From Dehalococcoidales bacterium (GTDB taxonomy: Bacteria; Chloroflexota; Dehalococcoidia; Dehalococcoidales; Fen-1064), in the NCBI GenBank assembly GCA_016783135.1, contig JADHXC010000002.1, positions 1 to 64,000 on the forward strand: a stretch of 64,000 bases of DNA. Reading direction: 5' to 3'. This document shows positions 8,746-18,982 of the stretch, piece after piece (within the stretch, counting starts at the first letter, position 1; each line of letters opens with the position of its first letter). The notes under the pieces were generated by a model. That model worked only from the letters and a program-made list of their open reading frames with translations. It did no database searches and was not told the origin of the DNA. The position numbers were made by a program, and so were the translations under genes.

Positions 8746-10131
8746 ATGACTATGATACGCTGGGAACCATTGGCATCCATTTACTTCGCTGGACCATACT
8801 GTCCCATAATGTGTGGGATAGGTGACTACACGGAGTTCTTGACCCGCAGGAGTCCGAGCGGAAGGTGGGGCGTACTCTCCTTCAATCTCATGAACTACGG
8901 CGGGCCGTTGGTACGCGACCGCGGACCGGAGCACAACGGTGTCTGGTATGGTATACCCGACCGTCACAGCTATAGCTCTGCCGTAATTCACCAAGGGCTT
9001 GATGCGCTCGCCGCAGATGAGCAGGACTCCGTTCTCTGGTTCCAACACGAGTTCGGCATCTGGCCAGATAGGTTACGGTTTGTCGATATGCTCAGGAGTC
9101 TGGACATCCCCAAGGTAGTGACATTTCATACCCTTCATTTTCAGAGCACGGAGACCCCGTTCGGCTTGCGTCAGGAGCAGTATGACTTTCTCAGTCTTCT
9201 GCTCCCTTACGTCGACGCCATTACCGTTTTCAGTCGAGGAGTTCACTATGCGGTGACTGCTGCGTTTCCTGAGTATGCAGGCAAGGTCCATGTCATCAAG
9301 CACGGTATACACTCTTATCCGGAGGTAAGCCGCCTGACCCGCCGAGAAGCCAAAGAGAAGCTGAATGACTATCTGCTCTACGAATCGGATGTTGACGTCG
9401 AAACGAAGGAGCAGTTGCACAGACAACGTGTGCTCCTTGATTCAGAGACAGTGATAATTGGCCAGACCGGTTTCCTGTCTCCCAACAAAGGTTCGGAGTT
9501 GCTTTTCGCCGTCAGAGACAGCCTGGAGCATCTCTTGCCGAGAAAAAGGATAGTAGCCATACGGATCGGAAGACCCAGAGACCAATGTCAGTGGGACTAT
9601 GCCGCTCGGCTACAGAAAGCGCAGAAGGGCAAACCCGGTTTTATACTCAAACTGTTGCTTCCGGAAAGCATTTTGCCACTGGCTCAGCGTGCTTTCGATG
9701 TCAACTTCAACTGGCCCCTCGAATGTACCCAGAGTGGTGTTCTGGCCCACGCATTGGGCGCCGGAGCGGTGGTGGCTGCACGTGACTTGGAGGGTGTCGG
9801 GGAGACCCTGAAGGATGCAGGAGGCGTCGTTGATAACAGCCTCAGACGGCTGATGATGAAGATGAGGAATCTCATACTCAACCCGGAGCTTTCCGAAGGA
9901 ATAGCGGCACGGGCACTGAGCTATGCCGCAGAGTTCTCGTGGGAGAACCAGGTCCGGCGGCACTACGATTTGGCTGAGCACATTGTAGGTCCGGCGCCGG
10001 CTGGTCTGGTGTCGCACCTACCCCTGACGGCTGGCATCTCCTCTGCTACCCCCGCGGAGAATTGGACTCAGCTGCGTGTTGATAGCAGTCGTAGCCGAAT
10101 ACCGTTGCCGATTGATCTGGACCCGTGGTGA
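8746..10131 (+). CDS. GT-B-fold glycosyltransferase (GT4-like)
   Basis: Group-1-type features: FAGPYCPIMCGIGDYTEFL N-terminus, VIIGQTGFLSPNKGSELL, ECTQSGVLAHALGAGAVVAA. Confidence 0.75.
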   Translation: MTMIRWEPLASIYFAGPYCPIMCGIGDYTEFLTRRSPSGRWGVLSFNLMNYGGPLVRDRGPEHNGVWYGIPDRHSYSSAVIHQGLDALAADEQDSVLWFQHEFGIWPDRLRFVDMLRSLDIPKVVTFHTLHFQSTETPFGLRQEQYDFLSLLLPYVDAITVFSRGVHYAVTAAFPEYAGKVHVIKHGIHSYPEVSRLTRREAKEKLNDYLLYESDVDVETKEQLHRQRVLLDSETVIIGQTGFLSPNKGSELLFAVRDSLEHLLPRKRIVAIRIGRPRDQCQWDYAARLQKAQKGKPGFILKLLLPESILPLAQRAFDVNFNWPLECTQSGVLAHALGAGAVVAARDLEGVGETLKDAGGVVDNSLRRLMMKMRNLILNPELSEGIAARALSYAAEFSWENQVRRHYDLAEHIVGPAPAGLVSHLPLTAGISSATPAENWTQLRVDSSRSRIPLPIDLDPW

Positions 10132-13100
10132 AGACGTTAGGCACTGCCGCCATTGAAGATGCCGAGAAGCGCTTTGCAGAGTTCATGCGAGAACCCTTGC
10201 TGCAGGCGCAGGGAATCGGGGAAGCTGATATTGTCGTGGGTATCCCCTTTTCTGGCGACGCCGACGGCGTAGGGTCAGTCGTAGAGACAATCATCGAAGG
10301 ACTGGAGAAGTTCTTTCCGAATCAGAAACGCGTCATTGTGGCGGTCGGTTCTCCTGCTGGTCACGAAGCTCTTAATACTATTCATAACATCCCGGAGAGC
10401 GGCACTATCCCAAGAATAGCCTTCCTTCTGGACGATGAGCGACTGGTGAGCAGGGATTGGAGCCTTCGGGCAATAGTTGCAGTAACCCGGGTCTTGGGAG
10501 CTCACCTGGCTATCCTGGAAGGTGGTCTGAAAAGCCGGACCAGGAATGGAGACATAGAAGGACTGGCACCGGACTGGGTCAGCCGTCTTCTGGAACCTAT
10601 CACAAGCTGGGACATGGACCTGGTGGCCCCCCGTTTCAACCGCCACTACTTTGAATGCCCACTCTCCACGCACCTTGTCACACCCCTGGCGACCGCTATC
10701 TACAACAGTCCCATTCATGATCTGCCCGGCGGGCAATGGGGGGTCTCCTATGGCCTCCTGCGAACCTATCCCAGGAATGATCGCTTGCCGAAGGAAACCG
10801 ACAGGGGTGGGCAAAGCGTAGAGGACTGGCTCGTCGCTGCTGCACTAAGCGGCAACGCCAGAACCTGCGAGGCCAATCTGGGGGTGAAGCTCTACAGTCC
10901 GTCAGCGATCGAGACAGCACTGCTGGTGCGGCAGGTGGCCGGAGTCATGTTTGACCGAATTGCGGCGGACAGCGAAGTGTGGCGAGGACGTCACAAGGTT
11001 GGCGAAATGGGCCCTACGCAACCCATATCCAGTTTCGGCCCCAGGAAGCATCACCAACCGGACCCAGCACAGATAAACGCTGCTTCGCTGGTCACCAACT
11101 ATCAGCGCGGTTTCAACAGATTCCATCTGCTGTACAAGAAGGTTATGTCCGGGGACACGTATCAGCAGTTGCAAAGACTGGCAGAGACAGAGCCAAGGCA
11201 GTTTCATTTTCCCAGCCAGTTGTACGTGAGCACCGTCTATCATCTGCTGTTGACCTACGCTTTCAGCAAGGAATCTGCCAGGGGTGACCTGCGTGATTCC
11301 TTCATTCCTCTGTTTGAGGGGTACGTAAGTAGCTTCGCCCAGCGGCTGAACGCCTTCAAGACCAGAGTAGAATCGGCTCTACCCGGCGAAGCCGAACGCC
11401 TGACATCGCTCGAAGCCTGGCAGGAGATCGAGGAGGTCACAGATGAATTCATCCAGCAGAGGCCAGAATTCCTCGCTGCCTGGGAGAAAAGCTACGAAGC
11501 AGCCCTCCCGCCTGTGCCCAAGGTGACCTACCGAGAGTTCATTCCCGGTGTGCCACTCATCGTGCCGCTTGAGCTAGCCGGTCCGAAAGGGAAGCTGGTC
11601 ACCGCCAACGGTATCTATGACTCTCTCTTCCGGAGATACAGGCAGCAGTTTGAGGAATTCGTCTACGGCAGGCTGAAGGTTGACGCCAACGCTAGCTCCG
11701 GGGAAACAGGAGGGCAGGTCGAGGGGTTCATGAGGCGGGTAGAGGAACATCTGAGCGTTGCTCTCTTGCCCGGAGACGTCCATAGCGTGGAAGGGACCCG
11801 AAGCGTAGCGAGCGAGATCTTCCGCAGTCTTCCTCAGAGTCCTGGCTTTGCCCTGAGTCCGGAAATGACTTCGTGGTTATTACGACGCCACCCTCCTTCC
11901 TATCTGCTGACCAAGCTTGGCTACCACAATCTGAATGACTTGCTCCTCGAGGAGGAACCCAACGATGTTCTTGCTCTGGCTGGTTGGTCTGAAGGACGCG
12001 AATACAGGCAGCAACTGTGGGCATCTATCCGAGAGGAACTGCGCCCGGAGCATTTCGGAGTATGTGAGCTCAGCCCCCTGGTGGTGAAGCACGAGGAATA
12101 CCCGTCACTGATTGAGACGAGGGAGTCCTCTGCCCTGGACAAGATGACCGGAAGAGTAGTGGTGAGCACCCTTCCCAAAGATATGGGCGGACAGTTCCCA
12201 AAGCTGCGGTACCTCACAACCATTGGCAAGAACATCATTGAAGCGGAAACGTTCGGCAGGGTATGGCGGAGGTTCGCTGAAGAAGAGAAGGACTTTGGTG
12301 ACAGCGTCATAAACTCATTGGTGGGCCATTGGGGAAGAGCACCACTCTCGGCCCACAACATCTTCGAGAACGGGCATCAACGGGTGCTGGTCGAGCGATT
12401 GAGGGTCATTGCCCGACAGATATTCCTGGAAGCCGGTGAGGACCCATCTCGCCAGGCCCTAGTTGCACTTCTCAACGACGTGATTGATTCTTATCATTTG
12501 GCCTTCACACTTCCTGACGGCGGTTTCATCCCGTGCTCTGCCTGGACGTGGGCGAGCTATAGTTTCAGGGGCGGAACAGGAGTGCCCACACCGCTCTCCC
12601 TTTTCGTGGAGCGTGATTGGTACTCGCGTGAGTTTTTGACCGAGTATTACCGGGCGATAGGAGGCACAGGAGAGTCAATTGATGACAAGATAATAGAGCT
12701 CATGGGGCAGGGTAGAGAATCGGAGGATTTGGTGCCGATTCTCCTCGGGCCAGTGGAACAGGCGGAGGACTTCGTGCCACGGCCCACTGTCAACAGTCAG
12801 CAACCGCAGGCAGGGTCCCTGGTTCGTTTCCCCCACAACCCGGTTCTCACCGCCATCAAGGAGCACCCCTGGGAATCAAAGTATATATTGAATCCCGGCG
12901 CGATAAGGATAGACGGCAAGGTGTATCTTGTGTACCGCGCTGTCGGGGAAGACGGTATCTCCAGACTCGGTCTGGCCGCGAGCGAAGATGGGTTCAGCTT
13001 CAACGAGAGGCTGGCAGAGCCAATCTTCGAGCCACGGGGCACAAGCGAGAAGAGAGGTTGCGAGGACCCGCGCCTGACACGTATTGGCGAGCGTATCTAC

Positions 13101-13778
13101 ATGGCCTATATCGCCTACGACGGGTTCATTGCCCAGATCGCCCTGGCTTCGATCGCGACTGACGATTTTGTCAGCTATCGGTGGAAGGCCTGGCGAAGGC
13201 ACGGCCTCGTCTTCCCCGGATTCACCGACAAGAACGGTGCTCTGTTCCCGGAACAGTCTGACGGCAAGTTCGCCATGCTCCATCGGGTTGACCCTCATAT
13301 TTGGATAACATTTTCTTCTCATTTGCGTTGTCCCTGGCCCAGAAAGGAGCACAGGATACTGGCAGGGTCAGGTTCCGGCATGATGTGGGATGGGAATAAG
13401 GTCGGTACTGGCGCTCCGCCACTCAAGACGAAGTACGGTTGGCTGCTCATCACTCACGGTGTTGACCACAGCCACGTATATCGACTGGGAGTGATGCTGC
13501 TTGATCTAGCTGACCCGACGATTGTCCTATACCGTTCACCCAACCCCATCCTCGAGCCTGTAGAACCGTGTGAAGCCGGTCAGGCTAGACAGTGCTGGAT
13601 ACATAACGTGGTGTATGCTTGTGGGGCGGTACCACGAGAGGGCAACAAGGAGATTCTGGACGCCGATGACGAGATACTGGTCTACTATGGGGCCGCGGAC
13701 ACGGCCGTTTGTGTTGCCTCAGCCAGAATAGGTGACCTTGTTCCTGTTGGCGAGCAGAATCTGGTGCCCCGGGCTTAG
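10125..13778 (+). CDS. Trifunctional-looking fusion: GT-A-like N-terminus, ~550-aa uncharacterised middle region, C-terminal GH130 domain
   Basis: N-term ADIVVGIPFSGDADGVGSVVETIIEGLEKFFP; C-term FPHNPVLTAIKEHPWES, GCEDPRLTRIGERIYMAYIAYDG, DKNGALFP, YYGAADTAVCVASA; start overlaps the upstream gene stop. Confidence 0.85.
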   Translation: MVKTLGTAAIEDAEKRFAEFMREPLLQAQGIGEADIVVGIPFSGDADGVGSVVETIIEGLEKFFPNQKRVIVAVGSPAGHEALNTIHNIPESGTIPRIAFLLDDERLVSRDWSLRAIVAVTRVLGAHLAILEGGLKSRTRNGDIEGLAPDWVSRLLEPITSWDMDLVAPRFNRHYFECPLSTHLVTPLATAIYNSPIHDLPGGQWGVSYGLLRTYPRNDRLPKETDRGGQSVEDWLVAAALSGNARTCEANLGVKLYSPSAIETALLVRQVAGVMFDRIAADSEVWRGRHKVGEMGPTQPISSFGPRKHHQPDPAQINAASLVTNYQRGFNRFHLLYKKVMSGDTYQQLQRLAETEPRQFHFPSQLYVSTVYHLLLTYAFSKESARGDLRDSFIPLFEGYVSSFAQRLNAFKTRVESALPGEAERLTSLEAWQEIEEVTDEFIQQRPEFLAAWEKSYEAALPPVPKVTYREFIPGVPLIVPLELAGPKGKLVTANGIYDSLFRRYRQQFEEFVYGRLKVDANASSGETGGQVEGFMRRVEEHLSVALLPGDVHSVEGTRSVASEIFRSLPQSPGFALSPEMTSWLLRRHPPSYLLTKLGYHNLNDLLLEEEPNDVLALAGWSEGREYRQQLWASIREELRPEHFGVCELSPLVVKHEEYPSLIETRESSALDKMTGRVVVSTLPKDMGGQFPKLRYLTTIGKNIIEAETFGRVWRRFAEEEKDFGDSVINSLVGHWGRAPLSAHNIFENGHQRVLVERLRVIARQIFLEAGEDPSRQALVALLNDVIDSYHLAFTLPDGGFIPCSAWTWASYSFRGGTGVPTPLSLFVERDWYSREFLTEYYRAIGGTGESIDDKIIELMGQGRESEDLVPILLGPVEQAEDFVPRPTVNSQQPQAGSLVRFPHNPVLTAIKEHPWESKYILNPGAIRIDGKVYLVYRAVGEDGISRLGLAASEDGFSFNERLAEPIFEPRGTSEKRGCEDPRLTRIGERIYMAYIAYDGFIAQIALASIATDDFVSYRWKAWRRHGLVFPGFTDKNGALFPEQSDGKFAMLHRVDPHIWITFSSHLRCPWPRKEHRILAGSGSGMMWDGNKVGTGAPPLKTKYGWLLITHGVDHSHVYRLGVMLLDLADPTIVLYRSPNPILEPVEPCEAGQARQCWIHNVVYACGAVPREGNKEILDADDEILVYYGAADTAVCVASARIGDLVPVGEQNLVPRA

Positions 13779-13925
13779 CCGGTTTCCCCCTGTAAGGGCC
13801 TGGGGAGTGGCAGACCACTGCATTGACAGCCGGGGGGCAGAGGAGTAGTATTCCTCCACTTACTCGGAGGCGAGAGTGCTGAGGGGGTTGGTGGCCCGAC
13901 TTGCGGGTATTATCCTTCACAGGAG

Positions 13926-15023
13926 GTGATGAGCGTGGCAGAGAACTCAGACAGGCATGAGTTGATACCGATACGGGCAGAAGATATCAGCCCGGAGAAG
14001 ATGAGCCTGGTGCAGAGGCAGAAAGCCGAACAGCTATACCAGCAACTGGGTCTGGACCCGGTGGTTGAGCAGGTGCTAAAGGAATTCCCCACTTCTCTCT
14101 CAGGCATGGACCGGGTGACTGACCGCTTCTTCGGTCCCTATGACATCAAGGGCCGAGCCGAGACAGTAGCCAAGGTCAGCGCCCTGGTCACCTACGCCGC
14201 ATTGAGCACACGGCACGAACAGGAAATGGCCAGAATGGGGTCACAGGTGACATCTCTGGAAGGGGAACGCGACCAGGTAAGAACCAACTATGATAGCCTC
14301 GTCCAGAAGGTGGCCGATGTCGTCGGTGGCGACTACGATGAGCTGAAAGGCGACTACAATACGCTTGTCGAAAGGCTCGCCGAGGTGGAACACTTGAGGT
14401 CTCAGGTGGCGACCCTCGACCAGGAGAGACGGCAGTTGGCCGAACGGATAGCCGCGGTGCTGGGTGAGGACCACACTGAGCTGAAGGCCAACTACAGCAA
14501 GCTCGTGGAGAAGCTGACCGAGATGGAGAACCTCAGGGCGCAGCTAACTGCCCTGGAGAAAAACAAAGCGGAACTGGAGCAGGACTATCAGAAGCAGCTA
14601 GCCGCACTGAAGGCGGAGCACGAGAAGGAGTGCGAAGCCCTGAAGTCACAAGCAGCCGGGCTGGAAACCAGGGTCGAGGGCTTGGACTCGGAGAAGGCCG
14701 GCCTCTCAAGTGAGGTCGAGCAGCTCAAGGAGAAGCTCGAACAGTTGACCTCCAAACACGAGCAGCTTACTCAGGACCACAGACGGCTGAAGGCAGCGGC
14801 AGCCAAGGTCTCGCAGTCTATCCCGTATGATGACGTCAGGGAGAAGCTTGCCGATGAGCTCTATAGCTTCCTTCTCCAGGATTCAAAGGTGCCGGACATG
14901 GTGATTGACGGCGTGGGCAAGTTCATCGATTTCCGGAAGTACCTGGGATTGGCGGCGGAAGAGGGGGCCAAGGAAGCTGGCAAGCAGGCAGAGAGTGCGT
15001 TGCGTGATATATCGGCAGGCTGA
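13926..15023 (+). CDS. Coiled-coil protein
   Basis: Long Glu/Lys/Leu heptad-like region; RBS aggaggtgatg upstream. Confidence 0.8.
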   Translation: MMSVAENSDRHELIPIRAEDISPEKMSLVQRQKAEQLYQQLGLDPVVEQVLKEFPTSLSGMDRVTDRFFGPYDIKGRAETVAKVSALVTYAALSTRHEQEMARMGSQVTSLEGERDQVRTNYDSLVQKVADVVGGDYDELKGDYNTLVERLAEVEHLRSQVATLDQERRQLAERIAAVLGEDHTELKANYSKLVEKLTEMENLRAQLTALEKNKAELEQDYQKQLAALKAEHEKECEALKSQAAGLETRVEGLDSEKAGLSSEVEQLKEKLEQLTSKHEQLTQDHRRLKAAAAKVSQSIPYDDVREKLADELYSFLLQDSKVPDMVIDGVGKFIDFRKYLGLAAEEGAKEAGKQAESALRDISAG

Positions 15024-15097
15024 TTCTCAGCTAAGGGACAGGCACCAAGGCCTCCTGGCTCAGGTGCATCAGTTGAGTCGGATGGTAGCTGGCTAAC

Positions 15098-15430
15098 GTC
15101 ATGTTCGTCCTGAATGCTCCCCTCCAGTTCTTCCAGTATGTCCTCCAGAGTCACCAGCCCAACGACCTCACCCGTGGCATCGAGGACAGCGGCCTGATGA
15201 AGCTTCCTGACCTTGAAGTTGCGAAGCTGTGCGTCGATGGCTCTGTCTCCGGGTATGAAATAGGGTGGTCGTATCACGTTTCGCAATGAACCGCGCTTTA
15301 TGCTATTGGACAACCCGACCAAGTCCTCTGCATACACAGAGCACACGATGTTCATATCGTCTCCTCGACTGATAGGCAGACGAGTGTGGCTGCTTCTCAA
15401 CGTTGTGTTTACAGTCTGGCTGGCACACTG
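15098..15430 (-). pseudogene. CBS-pair remnant of a CorC/CNNM-type protein lacking its DUF21 membrane domain
   Basis: TTLRSSHTRLPISRGDDMNIVCSVYAEDLV ... LRNVIRPPYFIPGDRAIDAQLRNFKVRKLHQAAVLDATGEVVGLVTLEDILEELEGSIQDEHD; no membrane segment upstream. Confidence 0.7.
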
Positions 15431-15543
15431 CTCAGATAAGCACCGACGCAGAGGCTCGTTGCTCAGCACACTATTTTGTCGAGGAATGCTGTGAAGTGTT
15501 AGAATTGGAGACACCGGTTAACGACCAAGAAGGGAGGTGCGAT

Positions 15544-16626
15544 ATGCCATGGAAGGCGTACTACATGAATCCTGAAGGTGTTCTTCAACGTGATCTGAAC
15601 GAGGACGAGGTCAGGCACGCATTCCAGTCCAAGCAGGGTCTTCTCTGGGTTGACGTGGTCGAGACCACCGAGGCTGATGGGCAGTTCCTGGGGCAGACCT
15701 TTGGCTTCCACCACCTTGCGGTGGAGGACTGCGTCAGTGAGCGGGTACATCCTCCGAAGACAGACGACTTCGATGGCTATCTATTCACCATAGTGCACGG
15801 TATCAACCACATGACGGAGTCGGAGATAGTGGAAACGGCCGAACTGGCCGTCTTTCTCGGTCCCCACTTCGTGGTGTCCAATCACAACTCCCCGCTCTAC
15901 AGTATCGAGGCGATAAGACGGCTGGTAGAAAGTGATGGCCGTCCCATGAGACGCACTGCTGACTTCCTGGCCTACACCCTCATGGATGCCCTGGTAGATA
16001 ACGTCATGCCGACCATCGACAAGATGAGCGAGATTGCTGAGGAGATCGAGGAGGAGACAATCCGAAACCCCCAGCAGGCCATACTTGAAGCCATCATCAA
16101 GCTGAAACGCTCAACTCTGCGAATACACCGGGTAATGGCTCCCCAGCGAGAAGCGCTGAACCGGCTCAGTCGTGGTGACTTCCCGCTAATCAGTACCGAT
16201 TCACGAATCTACTTCCGGGATGTCTACGACCATCTCGTGCGAATCGAAGACCTGAACCAGACCATTCGAGACCGGGCCGACAACGCTCTCAACACCTACC
16301 TGTCCTCACTGGCCAACCGGCAGAATGAAACGATGAGAGTCCTGTCCATAGTGGCCACCATTTTTCTGCCCCTCACGCTGGTCGCCGGAATCTACGGCAT
16401 GAATTTTGACAACATGCCCGAGCTCAGGTGGTCATGGGGCTACTTTGCCGTACTGGGCTTCATGGGGGTCGTGATCGCTGCCGTGGTGTGGCGGTTATGG
16501 GCCCGGAGGTGGATAACGTGGGGCCGAAGACAGGTCCGTTGGGTGAGTCCCTTCACAGTGGAGCCCGAGAAGCTCATCTGGCATGTAGGCAAACTCACCG
16601 GATGGCCCCGCCGACACACCCCGTAG
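15544..16626 (+). CDS. corA: CorA-family magnesium/divalent cation transporter
   Basis: C-terminal GMNF signature (AGIYGMNFDNMPEL) with two TM helices; RBS gggaggtg upstream. Confidence 0.93.
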   Translation: MPWKAYYMNPEGVLQRDLNEDEVRHAFQSKQGLLWVDVVETTEADGQFLGQTFGFHHLAVEDCVSERVHPPKTDDFDGYLFTIVHGINHMTESEIVETAELAVFLGPHFVVSNHNSPLYSIEAIRRLVESDGRPMRRTADFLAYTLMDALVDNVMPTIDKMSEIAEEIEEETIRNPQQAILEAIIKLKRSTLRIHRVMAPQREALNRLSRGDFPLISTDSRIYFRDVYDHLVRIEDLNQTIRDRADNALNTYLSSLANRQNETMRVLSIVATIFLPLTLVAGIYGMNFDNMPELRWSWGYFAVLGFMGVVIAAVVWRLWARRWITWGRRQVRWVSPFTVEPEKLIWHVGKLTGWPRRHTP

Positions 16627-16858
16627 AAACCGCTGTGTGAGGATGGCGGTCCATGCCCAGGAGACTATCAGGGAAGGTGACAAAGTCGTTATCCACGGCG
16701 ACCTCGACGCCTCGAGGCCATGATTTCAGATAGGGCGATGAGCGTATGCCAATAGGCTGACCTATCACGGGAGAATGACCGGACTGTCACACTGTGGAAA
16801 CTGTGGGACCTGATGCAACTGACGAGGCGTTCCTCGGAGTCATTCGGCGGAGGCTTAC

Positions 16859-18916
16859 ATGGGAGCACTAGGGAGAATCGGGAGCATATTCAGGCCCAGG
16901 CCGACCCTCTCTGATGAGGACGTAGCCCGAGGGTTACGCATGATGACCCGTGAGGGCATGGCCTCGATGGGCTTCAGTAGCATTACCACCAGCGGCTTTC
17001 TGGCGGCCTTCGCTCTTGCGCTGGGTGCCAACAACCTCCAGATCGGCGTCCTGGCGGCAATCCCCTTCATTATGCAGCTTCTCCAGATACCCACGATACT
17101 GCTTGTGGAGAAGGTTCGCCGGCGGAAGGCCATAGCGACAGTCACCTGGTTCGCCGCCCAGCTCCTGTGGTTCCCCATGGCGCTTATTCCGGTTCTCATG
17201 GGCACTCCCAGCGGCGCCGCCATCTCAGCGCTGCTGGGACTAATGGCTCTGCGCGGGGCGCTTTCCGCCGTGACCAACTGCGCCTGGAACGGATGGATTC
17301 GTGACCTGGTACCACAGCACATTCTGGGACGCTTCTATTCCAGACGTCTTGCCCTGTCCACGATAGTGGCTGTGGTCTTCGGGCTTGGTGCCGCCTTCTT
17401 CGTGGACTACTGGCGAGGGCAGGCCTCGAGCGAGAGCGCCGTGCTTGGCTACACCTATGTGCTTCTCTTTGGTGCTCTCTTTCTCGGGATGGTAAGCCCC
17501 ATCTTCATGTCATTCATGCCGGAGCCATTGATGCAGTCGGCAACGAGCCCCCAGCCCTCCCTGCTGAAAACGCTGGGCATACCACTTCGGGACGGGAACT
17601 TCAGAAAGCTGATGAGCTTTCTCTTCTTCTGGGGTTTCGCTTCCAACCTGGCGGTTCCGTTCTTTGCCGTCTACATGCTGCAGCGGCTTGGATTGTCTCT
17701 CACAGTGGTTATCGCACTCGGCGTACTCAGTCAGCTTTTTAACATACTGTTCCTCCGTGTGTGGGGACCCCTCGCCGACCGCTTTGGCAGTAAGGCGGTT
17801 CTGTCCTTGTGCGTCTCACTCTACCTTCTGGTTATCCTGGGATGGACGTTTACCACCATGCCGGAGCGATACTCTCTCACCATTCCTCTGCTGGTGATAC
17901 TACACATCTTCGCCGGGGTGGCTGCCGCTGGAGTTACATTGACTGTGGGCACCATAGGCCTGAAGCTTGCTCCCCAGGGTCAGTCAACGCCGTATCTGGC
18001 TGGAGCATCCCTGGCATTGAGTCTGGGTGCCGGGCTGGGGCCTCTAGCTGGTGGTCTCTTCGCTGACTTCTTCCGGGTACGGGCAGTAGCCCTGGACTTC
18101 ACCTGGATTGACCCTACGCAGTCTATCCGACTGGGAATCGTGAATATGACGGGCTTCGATTTCCTGTTCGCCCTGGCCTTCCTCATCGGCTTGGTCACAC
18201 TCACCATTCTGGCCGCCCTCCGTGAAGAGGGCGAAGCTGGCCGGGAGGTCGTGCTGGGCGAATTGATGACACAGGCAGGCGAGACCTTCCATACCGTGAG
18301 CTCGGTACCGGGACTGCGCTTTGTCGGCAGGTTCCCCTTTGGATATCTGAGGCGCGTACCTGGCATGGACGTGGCGCTGGGAGTCACCGCCTACCAGCTT
18401 GCTGACATGGCCAGGATGGCAACCCTGGCAGCGGGGCAGGGCCGCAGGGCTACAAGCAAAGCTGCAAGGGCTGTGGAGGAGGCTCTTCTGGGGCTGGCTG
18501 CGCGAACGGGGGCGATGCCTGAACACGGCAGCGAGATAGCCAGACAGACGGCACGGGGTGTTCTTCACGGCACCAAAGGGGCAACCGTGAGAAATGCGGA
18601 ACGGCTGATCCGCCCGGCGGTTGCAGGCATCGTACGGGCTCTCAGCCGCGCCCATGTGGACCCTCAGGACACTTTCCGAGGGCTTGGATACGGGCTTGTC
18701 CAGGGTGCTGCCGAGGCAGGAACAGACCTTGGCCAGACCGCCATACAGGCGGTTGACAGTGCCAGGGATGCGGCGCGAGCAGCCGGTGTTGAGGAAGAAG
18801 AGGCTGCAGCACTGGCTGCTGAAGGCGCTCTGGCAGCCGCAGAGGCGGTTGGGCCAGAAGCCGCCACCGAGGTCAGAAGGGTCCTGTGTCCTGGAACGCC
18901 ATCACCAGAACAGTGA
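16859..18916 (+). CDS. MFS transporter with ~220-aa C-terminal helical extension
   Basis: Close paralog of 410..2461 along its full length (e.g. SVPGLRFVGRFPFGYLRRVPGMDVALGVTAYQLADMARMATL). Confidence 0.87.
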   Translation: MGALGRIGSIFRPRPTLSDEDVARGLRMMTREGMASMGFSSITTSGFLAAFALALGANNLQIGVLAAIPFIMQLLQIPTILLVEKVRRRKAIATVTWFAAQLLWFPMALIPVLMGTPSGAAISALLGLMALRGALSAVTNCAWNGWIRDLVPQHILGRFYSRRLALSTIVAVVFGLGAAFFVDYWRGQASSESAVLGYTYVLLFGALFLGMVSPIFMSFMPEPLMQSATSPQPSLLKTLGIPLRDGNFRKLMSFLFFWGFASNLAVPFFAVYMLQRLGLSLTVVIALGVLSQLFNILFLRVWGPLADRFGSKAVLSLCVSLYLLVILGWTFTTMPERYSLTIPLLVILHIFAGVAAAGVTLTVGTIGLKLAPQGQSTPYLAGASLALSLGAGLGPLAGGLFADFFRVRAVALDFTWIDPTQSIRLGIVNMTGFDFLFALAFLIGLVTLTILAALREEGEAGREVVLGELMTQAGETFHTVSSVPGLRFVGRFPFGYLRRVPGMDVALGVTAYQLADMARMATLAAGQGRRATSKAARAVEEALLGLAARTGAMPEHGSEIARQTARGVLHGTKGATVRNAERLIRPAVAGIVRALSRAHVDPQDTFRGLGYGLVQGAAEAGTDLGQTAIQAVDSARDAARAAGVEEEEAAALAAEGALAAAEAVGPEAATEVRRVLCPGTPSPEQ

Positions 18917-18982
18917 TTGGAGCTGAGTCCACCTGGACGACTGTTCGCTCCTCTCAATAGCCCGACCCCAACGTAGTGGCGT

